A stretch of DNA of 64,000 nucleotides from Betaproteobacteria bacterium (GTDB taxonomy: Bacteria; Pseudomonadota; Gammaproteobacteria; Burkholderiales; Burkholderiaceae_C). A program made the translations under genes and the position numbers. This document shows, piece by piece, positions 21,813 to 31,088 of the stretch (the first letter of the stretch is position 1; every line of letters begins with the position of its first letter). The notes under the pieces are model-generated. The model was not told the DNA's origin. It was given only the letters and a program-made list of their open reading frames with translations, and searched no databases. Where the stretch lies: positions 1 to 64,000 of the forward strand of contig JADIZZ010000024.1 in assembly GCA_016704535.1 (NCBI GenBank), read 5' to 3'.

Positions 21813-23873
21813 TCAACGCTCGTCGGGCGCCGGCACGCGCATGCGGTCGACGAGTGCCAGCTGCTCGGCGTCGGGGGCGCGCGTCAGCAGGCTCGTGGCC
21901 ACCATCACCGCGGCGCCAGCCGGCACCGCGAACACCGCAGCGGCGACGGGTTCGATGCCGAACCACTGGCACTCCGCCAGCGGCCGCGTGATGCCGAAGA
22001 CGCGGCGCAGCAGCGGCAGGTTGCTGACCATGTACCAGCCGCACACCCCCAGCCCGGTCAGCATGCCGGCCACGGCGCCGGCCCGGTTCGCACGGCGCCA
22101 GAAGATGCCCAGCACCAGCGCCGGGAAGAAGGCCGCCGCGGCAAGCGAAAACGCCGCCGAGACGAACTGCAGGATGTCGGTGAGTTTCAGCGCCGCGATC
22201 AGCGCGGCCAGCAGCGCCACCGCCATGACCAGCATCTTCGACGCGATGACACGCGACACCGCCGCGGCGCGCGGGCTGACGAGTCGGAAGTAGAGGTCGT
22301 GCGACAGCGAGTTGGCGATCGTCAACAGCAGCCCGTCGGCGGTGGACAGGGCCGCAGCCATGCCGCCTGCAGCCACCAGACAGGTCACCCAGTAGGGCAG
22401 GCCGCCGATCTCGGGCGCGGCGAGCACCACGATGTCGCCACCGATGGCCAGTTCGCCCAGTTGCAGAATGCCGTCGGCGTTGAGATCGCGCACCGAGAGC
22501 AGGTTGGGGTCGAGCTTGGACCAGCGGCCGACCCATTGCGGTAGCTGCTCGAACGGCAACCCGACGACGTGGTGCAGCACCTCGAACTTCACCAGCGCCG
22601 CCAGCGTCGGCGCTGCGAGGTAGAGCAGCATGATGAAGAACAGCGACCAGGCCACGGATCGCCGGGCCTGCGCCGCTGACGGTGTCGTGTAGTAGCGCGT
22701 CAGCAGGTGCGGCAGCGCTGCCGTCCCCATCATCAGGCACAGCAGCAGTGCGATGAAGTCGACGCGTTCGGCCCGGAAGCGCTGCCGCGCGCCTTCGTCG
22801 CCTGCCGGGTCGCCGGTGGCAAAGGGTAGCGTCTGCGGCGGCATGCCCGCCAGCGGCGCGGCATGGGCCAAGGCAAGTTCGCGATCCCGTTCGTAGCGCG
22901 CGCGGGCCTCGTCCTCGGTGCGCGGGCGCTGCACGAATTCGCGTTCGGCGCGTTGCACCTGCAGCAAGGGCGCGTTGGCCTGCCGCAGCTCGGCGATGCG
23001 GCGGGTCTGCGCCTGTGCGTCCTGCGCCATCGCGGCGCGCACGTCCTGCAGCTTGCGTGCGGCCTCCTGCGCCAGCGCACGCTGGCGCTGCGCGACGTCG
23101 AGCTCTGCCGGGTCCTGCGCCAGCTGGTGTTCGCGGGCCGCGTTCTTCTCGAGCTGCACGCCGTAGGACAGCGCCGCCAACGGGTTGCCTGTCTGCTTGA
23201 CCGACAGCCAGGTCAGCGGCACCAGGTAGGCGACGATGAGCACGATGTACTGCGCCACCTGCGTCCAGGTGACGGCACGCATGCCGCCGAGGAAGGAACA
23301 CACCAGCACGCCGCCCAGGCCGACGAAGATGCCCAGCTCGAAGCTGAAGCCCGTGAGGTGCGAGGTGATCAGACCCACGCCGTAGATCTGCACCACCAGA
23401 TAGACGAAGGACACCGCCACCGCCGAGAGCGCGCCGATGGAGCGCGGCCAGGTGCCGCCATAGCGTGCGCCCAGGAAGTCGGGCACGGTGTACTGGCCGA
23501 AGCGCCGCAGGTAGGGTGCCAGCAGCACGGCCAGCAGCACGTAGCCGCCGGTCCAACCCAGGATGTAGGCCAGCCCCGCGAAGCCCTGCAGGTAGAGCAC
23601 GCCGGCGGTGCCGATGAAGGACGCCGCCGACATCCAGTCAGCGGCCGTGGCCAGGCCGTTGTACATGGCCGGCACGCGCCTGCCCGCGACGAAGTACTCG
23701 GCCTCATCGGCGGTGCGGCACAGGAAGCCGATGCCGGCATAGGCACCCACCGTCACGACGAGAAAGGTGGCGCCGATCCAGCTGTGCGGCAACCCCGCGT
23801 GCTCGACCGAGGCCATGACGCCGATGAGCGTGCAGAACCCCAGCAGGAAAAGCGCGTAGCGGCGGCCGATCAC
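21813..23873 (-). CDS. sodium:solute symporter, large subunit (VC_2705-type)
   Basis: 686 residues from a GTG at 23873 whose bases overlap the TGA of the DUF4212 gene (GTGA). An ATG 60 bp upstream would intrude into that gene. This is a multi-spanning inner-membrane SSS-family transporter: early helices include AADWMSAASFIGTAGVLYLQ, and later ones VAAGGMAAALSTADGLLLTI. Between helices lies a soluble insertion of about 130 residues (238-368) rich in Ala, Glu, Arg and Gln, with coiled-coil character. A further loop holds DLNADGILQLGE at about residue 463, a perfect EF-hand-like calcium loop. The family is related to acetate permease ActP; a small organic acid is the likely substrate. Confidence 0.88.
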   Translation of the reverse strand: MIGRRYALFLLGFCTLIGVMASVEHAGLPHSWIGATFLVVTVGAYAGIGFLCRTADEAEYFVAGRRVPAMYNGLATAADWMSAASFIGTAGVLYLQGFAGLAYILGWTGGYVLLAVLLAPYLRRFGQYTVPDFLGARYGGTWPRSIGALSAVAVSFVYLVVQIYGVGLITSHLTGFSFELGIFVGLGGVLVCSFLGGMRAVTWTQVAQYIVLIVAYLVPLTWLSVKQTGNPLAALSYGVQLEKNAAREHQLAQDPAELDVAQRQRALAQEAARKLQDVRAAMAQDAQAQTRRIAELRQANAPLLQVQRAEREFVQRPRTEDEARARYERDRELALAHAAPLAGMPPQTLPFATGDPAGDEGARQRFRAERVDFIALLLCLMMGTAALPHLLTRYYTTPSAAQARRSVAWSLFFIMLLYLAAPTLAALVKFEVLHHVVGLPFEQLPQWVGRWSKLDPNLLSVRDLNADGILQLGELAIGGDIVVLAAPEIGGLPYWVTCLVAAGGMAAALSTADGLLLTIANSLSHDLYFRLVSPRAAAVSRVIASKMLVMAVALLAALIAALKLTDILQFVSAAFSLAAAAFFPALVLGIFWRRANRAGAVAGMLTGLGVCGWYMVSNLPLLRRVFGITRPLAECQWFGIEPVAAAVFAVPAGAAVMVATSLLTRAPDAEQLALVDRMRVPAPDER

Positions 23874-24178
23874 GGCTGGGCGGCGCGTGGTTCGCAGGTG
23901 TCGGCGCCATCGTGGGCCGCCCGCGCGTCGCACTCACGCCGGTAGCGGGCTTCGAGGTGCTCCATGCGCACGATGTAGGCCACGATGATCAGCAGGTAGC
24001 TCACCAGCGCCCCCTGCCCGGCGACCCAGAAACCCAGCGGGAACCCGAACAGCTGCCAGCCATTCAGTTCGCGCGCGAACCAGGGCCCCAGCACGCTGAT
24101 CAGCAACCAGATCAGGAGCAGCACACCGGTCAGCCGGGTGGTGGCGCTCCAGAGCCGTTGTCGTGGCGTGTCGCTCAT
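23870..24178 (-). CDS. DUF4212 small subunit of the sodium:solute symporter
   Basis: 102 residues with two predicted membrane helices, GVLLLIWLLISVLGPWF and FWVAGQGALVSYLLIIVAYI, and the conserved phrase FPLGFWVAGQG of DUF4212 proteins. These small proteins are regularly encoded directly before VC_2705-type symporters and are regarded as their partner subunits. The stop codon overlaps the start of the large subunit, so the two are translationally coupled. The charged C-terminal tail is cytoplasmic by prediction. Confidence 0.9.
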   Translation of the reverse strand: MSDTPRQRLWSATTRLTGVLLLIWLLISVLGPWFARELNGWQLFGFPLGFWVAGQGALVSYLLIIVAYIVRMEHLEARYRRECDARAAHDGADTCEPRAAQP

Positions 24179-24284
24179 GTCGACGATTGTGGTACAGGGC
24201 CCGCCGCCGTCGGGCGGCGGACGGGTAATCGATAGCGGGGCAAACCCGGGCGTGATGCCGCGCGCGCGACGCCGCGGGCCGACC

Positions 24285-26732
24285 TCAGCGCGCCGCCAAA
24301 CGCTGCCAGGTGTCGATCACGGTGTCGGGGTTCAGCGAGATCGAGACGATGCCTTCCTGGGCCAGCCAGTCGGCGAAGTCGGGGTGGTCGCTGGGGCCCT
24401 GGCCACAGATACCGACGTACTTGCCGGTGGCACGGCAGGCCGCGATGGCGCGCGAGATCAGCGCCTTCACCGCCGGGTCGCGTTCGTCGAAGTCGCCGGC
24501 CAGCTGCTCGATGCCGCTGTCGCGGTCCAGGCCCAGCGTCAGCTGCGTGAGGTCGTTGCTGCCGATGGACATGCCGTCGAAGTGTTCGAGGAACTGCTCG
24601 GCCAGGATGGCGTTGCTGGGCACCTCGCACATCATGATCAGTCGCAGGCCGTCGGTGCCACCGTCGGCCCCGCGCTTCAGGCCCCGCTCGGCCAGCATCT
24701 GCTTGACGGTGGCGGCCTGCTTCACGGTGCGCACGAAGGGCACCATGATCTCGACGTTGCTCAGGCCCATGTCGGTGCGCACGCGCTTGAGCGCCTCGCA
24801 CTCCATCGCGAAGGCGTCGCTGAAGTCGCCGCTGATGTAGCGGCTGGCGCCGCGGAAGCCGAGCATCGGGTTCTCTTCGTCGGGCTCGTAGCGGGTGCCG
24901 CCGATGAGCTTGCGGTACTCGTTGCTCTTGAAGTCGGACAGCCGCACGATCACGCTCTTGGGCCAGAAGGCCGCGGCGATGGTGGCGATGCCCTCGGCCA
25001 GCTTGTCGACGTAGAAGGCGCGTGGCGACGCGTGGCCCCGGGCCACCGACTCGACGGCCTTCTTCAGGTCGGCGTCGATGTTGGGGTAGTCGAGGATGGC
25101 CTTCGGGTGCACCCCGATGTTGTTGTTGATGATGAATTCCAGCCGCGCCAGGCCGACGCCGCTATTGGGCATCTGTGCGAAGTCGAAGGCCAGCTGCGGG
25201 TTGCCGACGTTCATCATGATCTTGATCGGGCAGTACGGCATCTCGCCGCGCACCACGTCGCTGATCTCGGTTTCCAGCAGGCCGTCGTAGATGTAGCCGG
25301 TGTCGCCCTCGGCACAGGACACGGTGACGAGCGCGTCCTCGTGCAGCTTGTCGGTGGCGTGGCCGCAGCCCACCACGGCCGGGATGCCGAGCTCACGCGC
25401 GATGATGGCCGCATGGCAGGTGCGGCCGCCGCGGTTGGTGACGATGGCGCTGGCGCGCTTCATCACCGGCTCCCAGTTGGGATCGGTCATGTCGGTGACG
25501 AGCACGTCGCCGGGCTGCACGCGGTCCATCTCGGCCGTGCTGCGCACCAGGCGCACCGGGCCGGTGCCCACCTTCTGGCCGATGGCGCGGCCTTCGGCCA
25601 GCACGGTGTTCTTCGTGCGGTCGCCCTTGATGCGGAACCGCTGCTCGACCTTGCCGTGGGCCTGGCTCTTCACCGTCTCGGGGCGCGCCTGCAGGATGTA
25701 GAGCTGGCCGTCGATGCCGTCCTTGCCCCATTCGATGTCCATCGGGCGGCCGTAGTGCTTCTCGATGACCAGCGCGTAGCGCGCCAGTTCCATCACCTCG
25801 GCATCGGTCAGCGAATAGCGGTTGCGCTGTTCGGGCGGGGTGTCCACCGTGTGCACGAGCTTGCCGCTGGCCGCCTTGTCGGCAGCGCTGGCGAATTCCA
25901 TGCGTTGCAGCTTGCTGCCCAGCACGCGCCTGATGACGGCAAACCGGCCGGCGTTCAGCGTGTGCTTGTGAACGTAGAACTCGTCCGGGTTGACGGCCCC
26001 CTGCACCACCATTTCACCCAGGCCGTAGCTGCTGGTGATGAACACGACTTCGGGGAAGCCCGACTCGGTGTCGATGGTGAACAGCACGCCGGCCGCGCCG
26101 AGGTCGGAACGCACCATGCGCTGCACACCCGCCGACAGCGCCACGTCGGCATGGGCGTAGCCCTTGTGCACGCGGTAGCTGATGGCGCGGTCGTTGTAGA
26201 GCGACGCGAAGACCTCCTTCATGCGGTGCAGCACGTCGGCGATGCCAGTGACGTTGAGGAAGGTTTCCTGCTGGCCGGCGAAGGACGCGTCGGGCATGTC
26301 CTCGGCCGTCGCCGACGAACGCACCGCGAAGCTGGCGGCCGGGTTGCCCTCGGTCAGCCGTGAGAAATGCTCGCGGATGGCGGCTTCGAGGTCGGCCGGG
26401 AAAGGCGTGTCGACGATCCACTGGCGGATCAGCGCACCGGCGGCGGCCAGCGCGTTCACGTCCTCGACGTTCAGCGTCGAGAGCTTGTCCTGGATGCGGG
26501 CGGCCAGGCCGCCGTGCTGCAGGAAGACCCGGAAGGCGTGCGCCGTGGTGGCAAAGCCGCCCGGTACACGCACGCCGGTGCGGCTGAGCTGGCTGATCAT
26601 CTCGCCGAGGCTGGCGTTCTTGCCGCCAACCACCTCGACGTCGGTCATTCTCAGTTGTTCGAACGGGGCAACGAGGGCGGTCGCGAGTTCGGGGTTGGCG
26701 CCCACGGGGGTCGCCAAGAGGGCTGAAGACAT
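24285..26732 (-). CDS. ppsA: phosphoenolpyruvate synthase
   Basis: 815 residues, normal length. It converts pyruvate, ATP and water to PEP, AMP and phosphate, the entry to gluconeogenesis. The N-terminal ATP-grasp-like domain begins with VVGGKNASLGEMI and includes FAVRSSATAEDMPDASFAGQ. The swivelling domain carries the phospho-histidine motif GGRTCHAAIIAREL near residue 425. The C-terminal TIM barrel has the PEP/pyruvate site with IGSNDLTQLTLGLDRD and a cysteine in VGICGQGPSDHP. It is divergent from ppsR, whose product inactivates it by phosphorylation. Confidence 0.97.
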   Translation of the reverse strand: MSSALLATPVGANPELATALVAPFEQLRMTDVEVVGGKNASLGEMISQLSRTGVRVPGGFATTAHAFRVFLQHGGLAARIQDKLSTLNVEDVNALAAAGALIRQWIVDTPFPADLEAAIREHFSRLTEGNPAASFAVRSSATAEDMPDASFAGQQETFLNVTGIADVLHRMKEVFASLYNDRAISYRVHKGYAHADVALSAGVQRMVRSDLGAAGVLFTIDTESGFPEVVFITSSYGLGEMVVQGAVNPDEFYVHKHTLNAGRFAVIRRVLGSKLQRMEFASAADKAASGKLVHTVDTPPEQRNRYSLTDAEVMELARYALVIEKHYGRPMDIEWGKDGIDGQLYILQARPETVKSQAHGKVEQRFRIKGDRTKNTVLAEGRAIGQKVGTGPVRLVRSTAEMDRVQPGDVLVTDMTDPNWEPVMKRASAIVTNRGGRTCHAAIIARELGIPAVVGCGHATDKLHEDALVTVSCAEGDTGYIYDGLLETEISDVVRGEMPYCPIKIMMNVGNPQLAFDFAQMPNSGVGLARLEFIINNNIGVHPKAILDYPNIDADLKKAVESVARGHASPRAFYVDKLAEGIATIAAAFWPKSVIVRLSDFKSNEYRKLIGGTRYEPDEENPMLGFRGASRYISGDFSDAFAMECEALKRVRTDMGLSNVEIMVPFVRTVKQAATVKQMLAERGLKRGADGGTDGLRLIMMCEVPSNAILAEQFLEHFDGMSIGSNDLTQLTLGLDRDSGIEQLAGDFDERDPAVKALISRAIAACRATGKYVGICGQGPSDHPDFADWLAQEGIVSISLNPDTVIDTWQRLAAR

Positions 26733-26873
26733 GGGAAAGCTCCGTGATGTGAGAAAACCGGTGCTTCCGCAAGCCCGTCAGCGGCCCATGCCCGCGCGAC
26801 GGCATGTTGTACTTCGAAGGGCAGTGGCGCGGGGTTCAAGGTGGGGCGGCGAGGCGGAAAGTTGACCTGATTC

Positions 26874-26890
26874 TAAGGACTTCATCCTTA
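26874..26890. promoter_or_regulatory. inverted repeat between divergent ppsA and ppsR
   Basis: TAAGGA-N5-TCCTTA, a 6-bp perfect inverted repeat in the 206-bp intergenic region. A near-consensus TATGAT (plus) and TAGAAT (minus) overlap its edges, so a bound protein could affect both genes. The binding protein is unknown. Confidence 0.4.
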
Positions 26891-26938
26891 TGATGGGGCG
26901 GTCGCCAGCCCCGGCACGCTCCACGAAACCGCGCATCC

Positions 26939-27763
26939 ATGACCGAACGCAGCGTCTTCTTTGTCTCGGACGGCACCGGCATCACCGCCGAGACCTTCGG
27001 CAACTCGATCCTCAACCAGTTCCCGACCAAGCCGCGCCATGTGCGCCGGCCCTTCATCGACACGGTCGAGAAGGCCACGGTCGTGCTACGTGAGATCAAC
27101 GAAACGGCGGCCAACGAGGGCAAGCGGCCCATCGTCTTCATCACGCTGGTCAACGACGAGGTTCGATCCATCGTCACCGGCGACCACTGCAAGGGCATGG
27201 TGCTGGACATGTTCCGCACCTTCGTCGAGCCGCTGGAGGCAGAGTTCGGCGTCAAGAGCAACCACCGCGTCGGGCGGTTCAGCGACGCGAGCGAGAGCCA
27301 GGAGTACCACGACCGCATCGAAGCCATCAACTTCAGCCTGGCGCACGACGACGGCCAGAGTGCGCGCAACCTCGACATCGCCGACGTCATCCTGCTCGGT
27401 GTCAGCCGCAGTGGAAAGACGCCCACCAGCCTCTACCTGGCGATGCAGCACGGCATCAAGGCCGCAAACTACCCGCTGATCCCCGAGGACTTCGACCGCG
27501 GCCGCCTGCCCACGCCGCTGTCGCCCTACAAGCGCAAGTGCTTCGGCTTGACCATTGACCCGGAGCGGCTCTCGCAAATCCGCAACGAGCGCCGGCCCGA
27601 CAGCAAGTACGCGTCGCTGCTGAACTGCCGCTACGAGGTGGGCGAGGCCGAAAGCATGATGCGGCGCGAGGGCATCTCGTGGCTGAGCTCGACGCACAAG
27701 TCGATCGAGGAGATCGCCACGACCATCCTGCGCGACCTGCGGCCCGACCGGTTGATCTACTGA
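26939..27763 (+). CDS. ppsR: PEP synthase regulatory protein (kinase/pyrophosphorylase)
   Basis: 274 residues of the DUF299 family. The enzyme phosphorylates PpsA on a threonine using ADP and reverses this with phosphate, switching gluconeogenesis on and off. It begins with SVFFVSDGTGITAETFGNSI, typical of the family, and has the P-loop GVSRSGKTPTSLYLA near residue 155. The C-terminal part holds CRYEVGEAE. It is the divergent neighbour of ppsA, the usual arrangement in betaproteobacteria, which supports the specific assignment over other DUF299 kinases that act on PPDK. Confidence 0.95.
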   Translation: MTERSVFFVSDGTGITAETFGNSILNQFPTKPRHVRRPFIDTVEKATVVLREINETAANEGKRPIVFITLVNDEVRSIVTGDHCKGMVLDMFRTFVEPLEAEFGVKSNHRVGRFSDASESQEYHDRIEAINFSLAHDDGQSARNLDIADVILLGVSRSGKTPTSLYLAMQHGIKAANYPLIPEDFDRGRLPTPLSPYKRKCFGLTIDPERLSQIRNERRPDSKYASLLNCRYEVGEAESMMRREGISWLSSTHKSIEEIATTILRDLRPDRLIY

Positions 27764-27797
27764 GGTGCGCCGGCGGCCGCTCCCGGGCCATCGCGCA

Positions 27798-28568
27798 TCA
27801 GGCGCGCCGCGCCGACTCGTACAGGCACACCGCCGCCGCGGCGGCGACGTTCAGCGATTCCTCGCCCCCAGGCTGGGGAATGCGGGCCAGCAGCCCGCAG
27901 CGCGCCAGCAGCGCCGCGGCGACGCCCTGCCCTTCATGGCCCAGCACCCATGCGCAGGGCTGCGGCAGAGGTGCCGCGGGCAGCAGCGTCCCGGCGTGCG
28001 AACTGGTGGCCACCAGCGGCACCTGCAGGGCCGCCAATGCGTCCTCCTCCAGTCCCTCGATCAGCCGCAGCCCGAAGTGGGCACCCATGCCGGCGCGCAG
28101 CACCTTGGGCGACCACAGCGCTGCCGTGCCCTTGAGCGCCAGCACCTGCGACACGCCGAAGGCCGCGGCACTGCGCAGGATGCTGCCGACGTTGCCCGCA
28201 TCTTGCAGCCGGTCCAGCACGACAGTTGCGGCCTGTGGAAGCAAGGCCGGCGCGGCGGGCGCATCGATCACGAAGCCCATCGGCGCGGGCGACTCCAGGC
28301 CGCTGAAACCCTTGAACAGCGCCGCCGGCACGAGCGCGACGCGCTGCGCCCAGGTCGCCAGCTCGCGCACGGCCTGGCGATCCCAGGCGTCCTCGTTCAC
28401 GACGGCCTGCAAGGCGGCGCCACCACGCTGGCGCAGCGCGGCGCACAGGTGTTCGCCCTCGATCCACACCTGACCGGCACGCCGGTAACCGGCGCCGTCC
28501 TTCGCCAGCTTGCGCAGGCGCACGAGCAGCGGGTTGTCGCGCGAGGTGATGTACTGGGGCTCGGTCAT
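27798..28568 (-). CDS. SpoU/TrmH-family RNA methyltransferase (RlmB-like)
   Basis: 256 residues. An N-terminal substrate-binding region (about residues 1-95, ITSRDNPLLVRLRKLAKDG) is followed by the SPOUT knot domain with LDRLQDAGNVGSILRSAAAF, VLGHEGQGVA and LNVAAAAAVCLYE, the three motifs of the SpoU class. It transfers a methyl group from S-adenosylmethionine to a ribose 2'-hydroxyl. The rRNA or tRNA target cannot be fixed from sequence; rlmB-type annotation is common at this locus. The start overlaps the rnhB stop as ATGA. Confidence 0.88.
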   Translation of the reverse strand: MTEPQYITSRDNPLLVRLRKLAKDGAGYRRAGQVWIEGEHLCAALRQRGGAALQAVVNEDAWDRQAVRELATWAQRVALVPAALFKGFSGLESPAPMGFVIDAPAAPALLPQAATVVLDRLQDAGNVGSILRSAAAFGVSQVLALKGTAALWSPKVLRAGMGAHFGLRLIEGLEEDALAALQVPLVATSSHAGTLLPAAPLPQPCAWVLGHEGQGVAAALLARCGLLARIPQPGGEESLNVAAAAAVCLYESARRA

Positions 28569-29188
28569 GCGTCAGGCAGCGCCGCACGCACCGGCGCGAA
28601 GCTGCGACGGTGTTCGGGGCAGGCCCCGTGCAGGCGCAGCGCGGTCAGGTGCTCGGCCGTGGGGTAGCCCTTGTGCGCATCGAAGCCGTACTGCGGGTGC
28701 AGCGCGTGCAGGTCCAGGCAGAGGCGGTCACGGTGCACCTTGGCGAGGATGGACGCGGCCGAGATCGCCGGCACCAGCGCGTCGCCCTTGACCACCGCGG
28801 CCACCGGCATCTTCAGCGCCGGCACACGGTTGCCGTCGACGACCACACGGTGTGGCAGCAGACGCAGCGCCTCGACGGCGCGACGCATCGCCAGCAGCGT
28901 GGCCTGCAGGATGTTCAGGCGATCGATCTCCTCGGCGCTGGCGCTGGCGATGGCACAGCACAGCGCGCGGGCGCGGATCTCGTCGTAGAGCGCCTCGCGC
29001 CGGCGCGGGCTCAGCACCTTCGAATCGCCCAGGCCCTTGATCGGGTGCAACTCGTCGAGGATCACCGCCGCGGCCACCACCGGCCCGGCCAGCGGACCGC
29101 GGCCGGCCTCGTCGACGCCGGCCACCAGCCCGGGCCTGTCCCAGCCCGGGCCGAGCTGTTCAAGCCGAAAGGACTTGCGCGATGGCAT
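28565..29188 (-). CDS. rnhB: ribonuclease HII
   Basis: 207 residues from the ATG at 29188. It removes RNA from RNA/DNA hybrids, including single ribonucleotides in DNA. GVDEAGRGPLAGPVVAAAV holds the first two catalytic acids (DE), and DSKVLSPRRREALYDEI and VVDGNRVPAL contain further family motifs with an active-site Asp. AISAASILAKVHRD is the conserved C-terminal motif. The start lies 28 bp inside the end of lpxB, and the next gene overlaps by 4 bp, so it is translated as part of the lpx run. Confidence 0.94.
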   Translation of the reverse strand: MPSRKSFRLEQLGPGWDRPGLVAGVDEAGRGPLAGPVVAAAVILDELHPIKGLGDSKVLSPRRREALYDEIRARALCCAIASASAEEIDRLNILQATLLAMRRAVEALRLLPHRVVVDGNRVPALKMPVAAVVKGDALVPAISAASILAKVHRDRLCLDLHALHPQYGFDAHKGYPTAEHLTALRLHGACPEHRRSFAPVRAALPDA

Positions 29189-30290
29189 CGGTGGCACAGC
29201 GCGCGGTGTCGCGGCGCAGTTCGTGGTGAAGGTCTTCGAAGCGCCGCGCCACGTCAGCGGCCCGTGCGGCATCGTCCAGCCATCGCAGCGTGGCCGCGGC
29301 CAGTGCGGCGGGCTCGCAATCGCCCTGGATGAGTTCGGGTACGACGAAGTCACGGCAGAGTATGTTGGGCAGGCCCACCCAGGGCTGGTAGCGCATGCGC
29401 TTCATCAGCTGCCAGCTGATGCCGTTCATGCGGTAGCCGATGACCATCGGCCGCTTGAACAGCGCGGCTTCCAGCGTCGCGGTGCCGCTGGCGATCAGCG
29501 TCACATCGCAGGCCGCCAGCGCGGCGTGCGAGCGGCCGTCCAGCAGTTGCAGTGGCACGCCCGGAGCGTGCTCGGCCACCAGCGGCTCGACCATGGCACG
29601 CAGCCCCGGCGCGAGCGGCAGCACGAAGCGCAGCCCCCGTCGCTGGCGATGCAGCAGCGCCACGGCCTGCAGGAAGGCGGGCGCGATGTGCTGGATCTCG
29701 GACCGTCGGCTGCCTGGGAGCACGGCGACGAGCTGCGCATCGTCGGCCAGCCCCAGCGCTGCGCGGCTCGCGGCGTGCGGCGGCACGAGAGGGATCGCGT
29801 CGGCCAGCGGGTGGCCGACAAAGGTTGCAGCGACGCCATGCGCCTGCAGCAGTGCCGGCTCGAAGGGGAAGAGGCAGAGCACGTGGTCGCAACTGGCCGC
29901 CATCTTCTTCGCGCGGCCGCCGCGCCAGGCCCAGATCGAGGGGCAGACGAAGTGCACGGTCTTGATGCCCGCGGCCTTCAGCCGCGCTTCCAGGCCGAGG
30001 TTGAAGTCGGGGGCGTCGACACCGATGAAGGCCACGGGCGGATCATGCAGCAGGCGTTCGGCCAATGCCTCCCGGATGCCCGAGATCTCGCGGTAGTGGC
30101 GCAGCACCTCGACGTAGCCGCGCACAGCCAGCTTGTCGTGCGGCCACCAGGCCTCGAAGCCGTGTTCGGCCATGCGAGGGCCTCCTATGCCCTGCGTCGT
30201 CAAGGTCGGCCAGCGTGACTTCAGTCCGCCCAGCAGCAGGCCCGCAAGCAGGTCACCCGAGGCCTCGCCGGCAACCATGGCCAAGCGCAT
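29160..30290 (-). CDS. lpxB: lipid-A-disaccharide synthase
   Basis: 376 residues, GT19-family glycosyltransferase. It joins UDP-2,3-diacylglucosamine and lipid X to make the lipid A disaccharide on the cytoplasmic side of the inner membrane. MVAGEASGDLLAGLLLGGL is the family N-terminus, FIGVDAPDFNLGLE and CPSIWAWRGGRAKKM lie in the middle, and LPGSRRSEIQHIAP starts the C-terminal nucleotide-binding domain. It lies 8 bp after lpxA, the standard order. Confidence 0.96.
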   Translation of the reverse strand: MRLAMVAGEASGDLLAGLLLGGLKSRWPTLTTQGIGGPRMAEHGFEAWWPHDKLAVRGYVEVLRHYREISGIREALAERLLHDPPVAFIGVDAPDFNLGLEARLKAAGIKTVHFVCPSIWAWRGGRAKKMAASCDHVLCLFPFEPALLQAHGVAATFVGHPLADAIPLVPPHAASRAALGLADDAQLVAVLPGSRRSEIQHIAPAFLQAVALLHRQRRGLRFVLPLAPGLRAMVEPLVAEHAPGVPLQLLDGRSHAALAACDVTLIASGTATLEAALFKRPMVIGYRMNGISWQLMKRMRYQPWVGLPNILCRDFVVPELIQGDCEPAALAAATLRWLDDAARAADVARRFEDLHHELRRDTARCATDAIAQVLSA

Positions 30291-30298
30291 CGGAGGCT

Positions 30299-31087
30299 TC
30301 AGCGCGCGATGCCGCGCGTGGACCCGGCGACGAACGTGAGCATCGCGTCGACATCGGCATCGCCGCCCTCGACCGTGCCCTCCAGCGCCGCGATCGCGTC
30401 GCGCGCCTTCTCCAGCGTCAGCCCCTCGCGGTAGAGCAGCCGGTGCATCTGCTTCACGAGCGCGATGCGCTCGCGCGAGAAGCCTCGGCGGCGCAGCCCT
30501 TCGGCGTTGAATCCGGCCACCGACAGCGGGTTGCCGGCTGCAGTCATGAAGGGCGGCACGTCCTGCGAGACGTGGCTCTGGAAGCCCAGCATTGCGTGCG
30601 CGCCCACCTTGCAGAACTGGTGGATGCCCGACAACCCGCCGACGATGGCCCAGTCGCCCACGTGCACATGGCCGGCCAGCGTGGCGTTGTTGGCCAGTAC
30701 GGTGCGGCTTCCTAGCTGCACGTCGTGCGCAAGGTGAACGTAGGCCATGATCCAGTTGTGGTCGCCGACGCGGGTGATGCCTTCATCCTGCGTCGTGCCG
30801 CGGCTGAAGGTGCAGAACTGAAAAATGGTGTTGCGGTCACCGACGATCAGCTGTGTGGGCTCGCCGCGATACTTCATGTCCTGCGGCGCCAGGCCCAGGG
30901 CGGCGTGCGCGTGTATGACGTTGTCGCGGCCGATGACCGTGGGACCGTCGATGACACAGTGCGCACCGATGGTGCTGCCCTCGCCCACTTGCACGCCAGG
31001 ACCGATCACCGCGTAGGGGCCAACCGTTACCGTGGCCGCCAGCTCGGCGCCGGCATCGACGATGGCGGTGGAGTGGATCCGCCTCAT
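30299..31087 (-). CDS. lpxA: UDP-N-acetylglucosamine acyltransferase
   Basis: 262 residues. It catalyses the first step of lipid A synthesis, adding a 3-hydroxyacyl chain from ACP to UDP-GlcNAc. The N-terminal two thirds is a left-handed beta-helix of hexapeptide repeats (AVIGPGVQVGEGSTIGAHCV). GDHNWIMAYVHLAHDVQLG includes the His region used in catalysis. The C-terminal helices start near residue 195. It is one base past fabZ and followed by lpxB. Confidence 0.96.
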   Translation of the reverse strand: MRRIHSTAIVDAGAELAATVTVGPYAVIGPGVQVGEGSTIGAHCVIDGPTVIGRDNVIHAHAALGLAPQDMKYRGEPTQLIVGDRNTIFQFCTFSRGTTQDEGITRVGDHNWIMAYVHLAHDVQLGSRTVLANNATLAGHVHVGDWAIVGGLSGIHQFCKVGAHAMLGFQSHVSQDVPPFMTAAGNPLSVAGFNAEGLRRRGFSRERIALVKQMHRLLYREGLTLEKARDAIAALEGTVEGGDADVDAMLTFVAGSTRGIAR

Positions 31088-31088
31088 G

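Noticed and set aside
21775..23556. 593-codon Arg/Ala-rich frame overlapping the symporter gene on the same strand
   Set aside because: Out-of-frame shadow with extreme Arg/Ala/Gly content; the symporter frame has clear membrane helices and family motifs.
24138..26363. 741-codon open frame opposite ppsA
   Set aside because: Antisense shadow of a highly conserved GC-rich gene; the translation is rich in His, Val and Ala with no family features.
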